The notes under the pieces were generated by a model. That model saw only the letters and a program-made list of their open reading frames with translations. It made no database searches and was not told the origin of the DNA. A program made the position numbers and the translations under genes. DNA of 64,000 nt from Stenocarpella maydis (Eukaryota > Ascomycota > Sordariomycetes > Diaporthales > Diaporthaceae): NCBI GenBank assembly GCA_002270565.1, contig NQMI01000055.1, positions 203,957 through 267,956 of the forward strand, read 5' to 3'. Numbering within the stretch: position 1 is the first letter of the stretch; every line of letters starts with the position of its first letter. Positions 57,329-64,000 of the stretch are shown one piece after another.

Positions 57329-57470
57329 ATGCATCAGATGCACCAGGTGCACCAGGTGCACCAGGTGCACCAGATGCATCATCCCAGTCCCGATCCTGAC
57401 CACGACCTTGAGCACGACTACGACCACGACTACGACCACGACTATGACCACGACTATGACTATGACCTTG
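57325..57470 (+). repeat. Coding low-complexity repeats (HQV and HDYD)
   Basis: At the start of the Sec7 gene, 9-bp units (CACCAGGTG, CACCAGATG) encode MHQMHQVHQVHQVHQMH. They are followed by 12-bp units around GACCACGACTAC encoding repeated DYDH. Variable copy number between strains is likely. Confidence 0.85.
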
Positions 57471-60400
57471 ACCCAGACCCTCCTCCCAGAAATCCCGCCC
57501 GTCGTCGCCAGAGACCCGACCTTGACATAAATACTTTCAGCGCCTCAGCTGCCGACCCGCCCGAGGTAGCAACCCCCTTGTCGCCGCCCCCGCCCCAGCT
57601 GCCCTACAGGTCCTCCTCTAGGAGCCTGCGATCCTCCGCTGCCGCTGCCGCTGCCGCTGTCGCATCCTCATCTGCCGTGAACGTAAGCAAGCCACCACCA
57701 CCACCCCGACTTCACCCTACTCATCCCCGTCCTCTCCCTCCCTGCCGGCGCCATCCTCCCGTCCGTCTTCTCCAGGGGCAAACGGGCCGCTGCCAATCGT
57801 TACTTTCTTCTTCCTCCTCTGCCTCCTCCCCCCTTCCCCGTTCGCTAAAACTTCCCGCCTAGGCCTACGCAGCGCACGAGAGGGATGCAAGACACGTCGC
57901 CGACCCGGAAAGTAGCATACACGACCCGGGACACGGCTGGCCCAAGCACGCCTGGGACAACCACGGGGCATACGAAACTTTCCTCGACCCCTTCTCTCGC
58001 GACGACATGTCGAGCAAGGGAGATGACTTTGCTGCTGCATACGACCGCGACAGGGACCACACCACCTCCCCCAGCGCTACCACCCCCCCTTCTCGGCCTC
58101 CGCCCCGTCCGCGAGACTCCCATGACCTCTCCCTCTCGCCCCGGAACATCACGCGCGACTCGCTCCTCGGGAACATGCTCCTGTCCCTCGACCAGTTCAG
58201 CATGGGACAGATGAACTGCACTCAGGCCGGCGGTTCCGCGCGCACCATGTCGGGCTTCGCAGAGTCCAACTACTACGACGACGAGCACCCCGCCGCGAGG
58301 ACAATGACCAGCACCTCCAGGGCGCCGCCACGCCGGGGCCACGGCCACTCGTACAGCTCCGACTACGAGGACAACTCGAGCACCCTCTCCAGGGGCCAGC
58401 GGAGCAACAGCGGCTCCACCGGCTTCCAGTCCAGCCTGGGCAGGATCAGCAGCATGCGCGAGATGTCCAGCCACAGAAACACAAGCGGCGGTGCACAGGC
58501 CTCGAGGCCGTTACACTCGAGAGGCGGCAGGGGCAGCAAGAGCAGTAGCACAAACAGCATCGATACAGGAGGGGGAGGCTACGCGCAGGTCATGGGCAGC
58601 CAGCGCTGGGCACACGGCCTGGGCTCGAAGCGCTCCTCTAGCTTCGAGCTGGCCCGCAGCCCTCCCTTTGAGCACCAGCACCAACAGCACAACCAACAGT
58701 CGCTCCGTCAACAAAAACAGCAGCAGCGGCCGTGGCAGCTGGACCTCCCCGGCTCGTTTGCACGCGACGAGGACGACTACGATGCGGCCCCGACCCCAAC
58801 CGTGCCCGTCGGACCTCGCCGGCTGCCCAACATGCCGTCAATGCCGTCCTTCCACCGGCCCGAGCCTATGGGTGAGCCCCTCTCCCCTGTCCGCTCCATC
58901 AATCTCGAACGCCACCGCAGCAACAAGTCCTCGCGCAGCACAAACACCAGCCGCCAGGCACAATCCAGATTCAACCCCCGCGATGCACCTCCCATCCCCG
59001 CGCCGGGCCCCCTCCCCGCATCCGGGCCCACGCTCGAGCTAGATGCCGCCCCGGCGCCACACGTCGGCTACGAGAAGACTAAGGAGCCCGTGCACCACCC
59101 GCCCGCCCCCAACTCTGTGCCGCAGCCAAAGGAAAAGCCAGGCTTCTTCAAGCGCATGTTTGGCGGAGGCTCGAAGAACACCGTCGTCGCTGCCCTCGAT
59201 CAATCGGCCAGCTCGTCCGGCCTCTCCGATTCGCCCAACAATCCCTCCCCGCCAGCTGCCGCCATGGGCAGCACTAACTCCAACCAGGTTTCGTCCCAGT
59301 CCAAGTCGGGCAGCAACCCGCCGTCGCGGGGCTCGCAGGGCCAGTCCTCCCACGGCCTCCAGAAGAAACCATCTAGCTTCTTCCGGCGGCGTAAGAAGTC
59401 CGTCTCCGTCGCCGATGCCGACCTGCCTCGCGTGCCACCCATGCTCTCTGCACCCACAATAGCCCCAGTGCAGCTCTCCCCGGCTCCGTCCCAACGCCTG
59501 GAAAACCTCACCCCTCGTGCGCAGCCAAGCCCCGTCACCAGCCTTAGAAAGGCAATGGACCCGTATCTGACGCACTCAGGATCATCATCAGGCCTCGCAA
59601 CCCCGCGCCAGGCCCCCGACGACTTGCCCCCTGTGCACCACCCCCGTCCTGATGGCAGCCGGTCGGCCGACTGGACCGTCCGAAGCTTCTCCCCCGATTA
59701 CGATCCGGACCCGATGGCGACGATACGGTCGGTCCCATCCGACTCGAGGTCGGGGGAACCAAGCGGCTCCGCCACCGACGCACAAAGACGGACTACGCCA
59801 TCGGGCGACCCCCCACGGCCGCTGTACGGCTACGAGCGCACGGGCTCATTCCTGCACGACAACAGCGAGAGCGAAGAGAGCCCCCCGAGGTTCAGGAAGC
59901 CGGACCCCCAGCCCGCGGTAGACGGCCGCCCAGCATCACAGAACGAAGTCGGCCGCCCAGCATCACAGAACGAAGTCGGCCGCCCGTCGTTGGCCCCAAT
60001 CCTGACTAACCAACCCATGTCCTCGACATCGATGCGGGACAAGAAGATGGATAGGTTTACCCAAGACAGCCTCAGCACGATAAAGAGCGAGCGCCACAAC
60101 AGCCTGCAGCTCCCCATCGAGGGTGCCGTGACGGACCCGAAGCTCCACACGCGGGCTTCGGCAGCTAGCATCCCCAGCCTCATGGTCGAGGACTCGGAGC
60201 CGAACTCCAAGGTGAATACCCCGAAGCCGGACCAGCCTCTCGACGAGCCCTTCTTTGTGGTCGGTGAGCCCACCGAGGATGACCGGTGCAAGGCGCAAAA
60301 GATCTATGACGGCAACGAGGACTTTATACTGAAGGATAAGGCTGCCTCGTGGATGGGTGAGGAGGGCTTAATCAGGCAACGGGTACTGCAGGCGTACATG

Positions 60401-62706
60401 GACCTGTACGACTTCAAGAACAAGAGCATCGTGACAAGCCTCCGCGACGTGTGCAACCGTCTCGTCCTCAGGGCGGAGACCCAGCAGGTCGACCGGATCC
60501 TCGTGGCATTCTCCAGGCGTTGGTGCAACTGTAACCCCAACCACGGGTTCAAGTCCACTGGTAAGGGCACCATCCCTCGCAGCCATCTATTCCGGTAATG
60601 CTAACGCTTCTCGCAGACGTCATCCACACCATCTGCTATTCCATCATGCTCCTGAACACCGATCTGCACATGGCCGACATCGAGCAGAAGATGACCCGGA
60701 GCCAGTTCATCAAGAACACCATGACGACAATCATACAGGCGCTGGGCGAGTCTGTCCCTGACATGTTCAGCAAGAGGGGGAGCGTCCTGCCGGGCAGGGG
60801 GCTGCTCGTGGACGACGGGGATGGGCCCGCCGAACAAGAAAGGTCAAGCTTCCGCAACTCGTTCGCCAGATTCCCCATCCGGGCCGGATCCGCTCTCGGC
60901 GATGCACCGACCGAGCTCGACGACTGCGGTCCCCTGGTCAAGAGCCCCTTTGAGGGCTCGCTGAAGGTGTGGGAACAGCAGATGGAACACGTCCTGAAAG
61001 ACACGTATGCTTCGATCCGGGATGAGCGACTGCCACTGTTTGGGGCCGAGCAGCCTGCACTCGAGCAGCAGACCTCTGGTGGCCTATCCGTGATGGGCAT
61101 GCTGAAGCGCTCGCCCAGTGCCCTGAGCAAGGCTCCCTCGGAGGGCCCGTCCATGCGCGGGCGAGGCCCAGACTCGATGCGGGCGAGCAACTCACGCTGG
61201 TCATCCAAGAGCCGGTCACGACCTCGGGGGTTCGGCAGCGCAGGATTCTCTTCCAGCAGGACAAGCTTTGACGACGGCCAGTCCATGTGGAGCCCCGTCG
61301 ACTCCAACGCGACCTGGAGCCGGGCCTCCCTGGGTAGGACCCAAACGTCCATGTCCATGGATTCCTTCGGCTCACATGTCACGCGGGGTGGTGGCTACCA
61401 GCAGTCCATCGGCTTTGCCAATGCCCTAAGCCAGGCCATCATCCGAGAGGACCCTATGGGAAGCACGCAGTCCCTCGTCAGTGACGAGGCAAAACCCACA
61501 CAGCTGCTTGACGACGAGTCGCTCGAGCTCGCCGGGCCGCCGTGGGTCAAGGAGGGAATGGTCGTCCACAAGCATCACCTGGACGGCGTCGACAAGAAGG
61601 CCAAGGAACGTAACTGGTCCGAGGTCTTCGCCGTCATCCAGAAGGGCACCGTGAGCATCTTCTCCTTCACTCCCAACAAGTCCACGGGCCGCCGCGGCCG
61701 CAATGCCCAGAACATCAAGAAGGGCGCGGTGGTTGGCGGTGGCAACTGGCAGGAGAATGCTACGTCTCTCGGCTCGTGGAGCCTCCGACTGGCCCTCGCG
61801 TCCGCCCTCCCTCCGCCGGGCTACTCCAAACAGAGACCCCACGTGTGGGCTCTGTCTCTGCCTACCGGTGCCGTGCACCTGTTCCACGTCGGCACGGCTG
61901 AGATATGCAAGGAGTTCGTCACGACCGCCAACTACTGGAGCGCCAGGCTTAGCACGCATCCCCTCATCGGCGGCGTCTCCAACATGGAATACGGCTGGAG
62001 CGACTCCATCATCAACAATGCGCTCGTGACGGCCATCAACGAGAACACTGGTTCTACGGCAGCTGGTACCGCGGGGAGTCGCCAGCGCAGCAACAGCGCT
62101 GTCGGCCGGTCGAGCATGCACTCGCGTGGCAGCAGCTTCCGCTCCGTCGGCTCCTTCGACTTTGGCAGCTCCAGTACCCGGGGCGGCGACCCGTCCAACA
62201 AGCTTCCCGGCGACCGCATCACCATATCAGAGTGGATGCCGCCCACGCAGTCCATGCGGCCCTCGAACGCGACCGAGAAGGAGCAGCTTGAGACGCTGGT
62301 CAAGTACGTCAAGAGCATCGAGGACGAGCTGCAGCAGCACAACTCGCTGCGGAGCCCCATGCTGCTCGCATTCAGCCCGCGCGGGCCCAACGTCCAGAAG
62401 GCCATGGTGAACTGGGAGCGCAAGAGCAGCTACCTCCTGCGGGAGATTGTCAAGTTCCGCACCTACGTCGACTGCCTGCAGCACGCCGAGGCGAGGAAAG
62501 CCGAGATCTGGAGGGAGCGGGAGGTGGCGAGGCGCGCGGCAAGGGGCAGCCTGGACCTAGAGGACGACGCCGAGGATTACGGCGGCCACCATCTGGGCTG
62601 GGGCGACGGCGGCAGCGACCGGGGGGACCGCGATAGCCTCTACGAGTTTGATGAGCCCGTCATGGAGGAGGGCGACCTGGAAGCCACGCTCAAGGCTCGG
62701 TCATGA
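57329..62706 (+). CDS. Sec7-PH Arf guanine-nucleotide exchange factor (Syt1/Syt2 type), three exons
   Basis: Exons 57329-57682, 57863-60560 and 60617-62706 total 5142 nt, 1713 aa. Intron 1 (180 bp) is GTAAGC...CTAAAA...TAG and joins AVN|AYAAHERDARH. Intron 2 (56 bp) is GTAAGG...GCTAACG...CAG and joins HGFKST|DVIHTICYSIMLLNTDLH inside the Sec7 domain. Residues 1-~920 are disordered, rich in Ser/Pro/His. The Sec7 domain spans ~930-1085, with the catalytic glutamic finger at Glu990 in LRAETQQVDRIL. A PH domain lies at ~1325-1460 (WVKEGMVVHKHHLDG...WSEVFAVIQKG). A C-terminal helical segment (~1570-1640, LVKYVKSIEDELQQHN) follows. It activates Arf-family GTPases in vesicle traffic and polarised growth. 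The start is the first ATG of the open exon; an upstream exon is not excluded. Confidence 0.92.
59924..59977 (+). repeat. 27-bp perfect in-frame tandem duplication in the Sec7 gene
   Basis: Two identical 27-bp units duplicate the nine residues GRPASQNEV in the disordered region before the Sec7 domain. In contrast with the 14-bp duplication at 47691, this one keeps the frame. Confidence 0.95.
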
Positions 62707-63913
62707 ATGATGTGGTGGTGGGCCTGTGGGGTGGGGGTGTCTTGTCCCTTTCTTGTCCATAAGAGCTTGCGAAGGCGTGGGGCAAAGTCCTCTGCTTTTT
62801 CCTGTTTTTCCCTCTGTCTCATTCTTGCAATGATACCCCCCAAATTTTCCACAGCCCCGAAAACAAAAAGGAGGTTTTTTAACTTGCGGTGTTTCTGTAC
62901 TGTCGACGCAGAGACGGCGGTGCAAGGAACCGCAGGCGCGGTCATGGCCTTTTTTTTTTTTGGCTCGTCTTGCTCTCCCTGCCTCTCCCCCACCCCCCTT
63001 AGAGCAGAGATTAGGGGGGAAAGGGGGGGGGGACCACTGCTATTTATTTGCTGTGTATTTTTATATGCTTCTTTTGTTTTGTGTATATTAAATCAGATAT
63101 CATAGCGCGGCGCGTTGGAAAAAAAATGGCCTCTAGGGTGGACGGACGGACGGACGGACGGACGTGGCGGCGGCGGCGGCGATGGATGGCCGGCCGGCTC
63201 GCCCCCCCGAGGGAGAAACTTAGAAAGCCGGGAGGGGAGGTTATTGCGGGGGAGGGCGCAATGTGGGTTATATATGCCTAGGCAGCTTAGCTGCTTGAGT
63301 AGTATAGCCAGCCGGCAGGCTCCCCATGTATGTGTATGTGTATGCGTATTGCCGTGGTTTGGTACTTGATGTTGGCTTCGATGAGTCGTGGTGATTTTGA
63401 TCCTCCTTAGTCGATTAGGGGTTGTGTGGTTTGTAATGATGTGATGATGTTCTGGGTTATATGGCTTGAATGCCCCCCCCCCCCTTTCTTCTCACATGCC
63501 TCCTGTCACGAATGCAGAGATAGGGCAGCTGGAAATCTATAAATGATGCTAGGCAATATAGACCGTGCGGCCACAAGACCAGGATTTCCAATCGAGATTG
63601 GACTTCCCTAGGAGCAGTATATGAGACCCATGCCATCATAACCCAGTACTTCCTTGCCTTGCTTGCCTCTTAACGGGGCCTGGGTCTTATGATGTTACTT
63701 TTATATTTAACTGTGGTTAAATTAATTATAGTAAAACTTTATGAGAATTATTTAATATAGAAATAACTAAGCTGATTGCATTGTCGACCTTGGTGCAGGG
63801 CAATGCTAATCCTCTCTTATTTTTTCAAATGACCAATTTGCCCGCAGGCTATATAGAAATAAGATTTGTACTCAGGAGGCCTTTTAATACCTCCTATTGA
63901 CTCTACGCGCGGA
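62707..63913. other. 3' flank of the Sec7 gene and gene-free end of window
   Basis: Contains T(12) near 62950, G(10) near 63024, four GGAC units near 63143-63160, CGG repeats near 63168-63180, and a C(13) run at about 63472-63484. AT-rich from ~63700. No gene seen. Confidence 0.45.
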
Positions 63914-64000
63914 TTGAAGTCGGTCTCAACTGGCCTCCTCACGAGGCTAGCACTATTTTATTAGTGACAGGTTATTGTGTTTTGAAATTTGTTGTTATTG
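63914..64000 (+). repeat. Dispersed repeat, copy B (runs to window edge)
   Basis: TTGAAGTCGGTCTCAACT, then a hairpin-like CTCCTCACGAGG, then CACTATTTTATTAGTGACAGG. Matches copy A at 42082-42160 with mostly C/T and G/A differences. Confidence 0.7.

Noticed and set aside
57845..58474. 209-aa minus-strand frame at the start of the Sec7 gene
   Set aside because: Antisense of a disordered, GC-rich coding exon; no independent support.

Overview
The window is nuclear DNA of a filamentous ascomycete (Pezizomycotina, most likely a sordariomycete). The signs are short 45-100 bp spliceosomal introns with GT(A/G)NGT donors, CTAAC/CTGAC-like branch sites and CAG/TAG/AAG acceptors; GC-rich genes separated by AT-rich islands whose broken reading frames and CpA->TpA differences look like repeat-induced point mutation (RIP); a QDE-1/SAD-1-class RNA-dependent RNA polymerase; and a tRNA-Leu(CAG) with a short anticodon-loop intron. 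No prokaryotic-style operon, CRISPR array or complete biosynthetic cluster is present. Two single-N gaps (14731 and 40271) both lie inside repeats.

Layout. 1-2.9 kb: a GH128 beta-1,3-glucanase between two genes for leaderless beta-sandwich-like proteins (the first cut by the window edge). 3.4-4.7 kb: a two-exon gene of unknown function. 6.0 kb: a small Cys/His-rich ORF. 8.0-11.35 kb: the RdRP (three exons, 1093 aa). 11.63-17.28 kb: an AT-rich decayed element bounded by perfect 48-bp inverted repeats, filling the gap between the RdRP and the next gene. 17.5-19.7 kb: a ten-exon APC-family amino-acid/GABA/choline-type permease. 20.4-22.5 kb: an HSPA12-like Hsp70. 23.4-24.3 kb: an unknown two-exon protein. 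24.8-26.5 and 27.7-29.5 kb: two multidrug-type MFS transporters transcribed leftward.

31.8-41.5 kb is a degraded zone: a frame-broken GNAT acetyltransferase, a kinase/APH-like relic, the tRNA-Leu, a 3.35-kb Mutator-like element with an 8-bp target duplication and a stop-ridden transposase, and an F-box relic with several frame breaks. 42.8-43.7 kb: a fungal 2EXR/F-box-like gene. 45.3-46.2 kb: an AlaX-type alanyl-tRNA editing protein. 47.4-48.6 kb: a 2OG-Fe(II) oxygenase gene carrying a 14-bp tandem duplication that breaks its frame. 48.7-49.7 kb: a 983-bp nonautonomous TIR element with a 10-bp target duplication. 50.3-51.8 kb: a broken unknown gene. 51.8-57.3 kb: a long gene-free interval. 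57.3-62.7 kb: a 1713-aa Sec7-PH Arf-GEF (Syt1/Syt2 type).

Exon structures were built by hand from splice signals and protein-family continuity. For the RdRP, permease, Hsp70, both MFS genes, the 2EXR gene and the Sec7 gene, the summed exon length is an exact multiple of three, which supports the models. Functional names rest on motif recognition without database searches.
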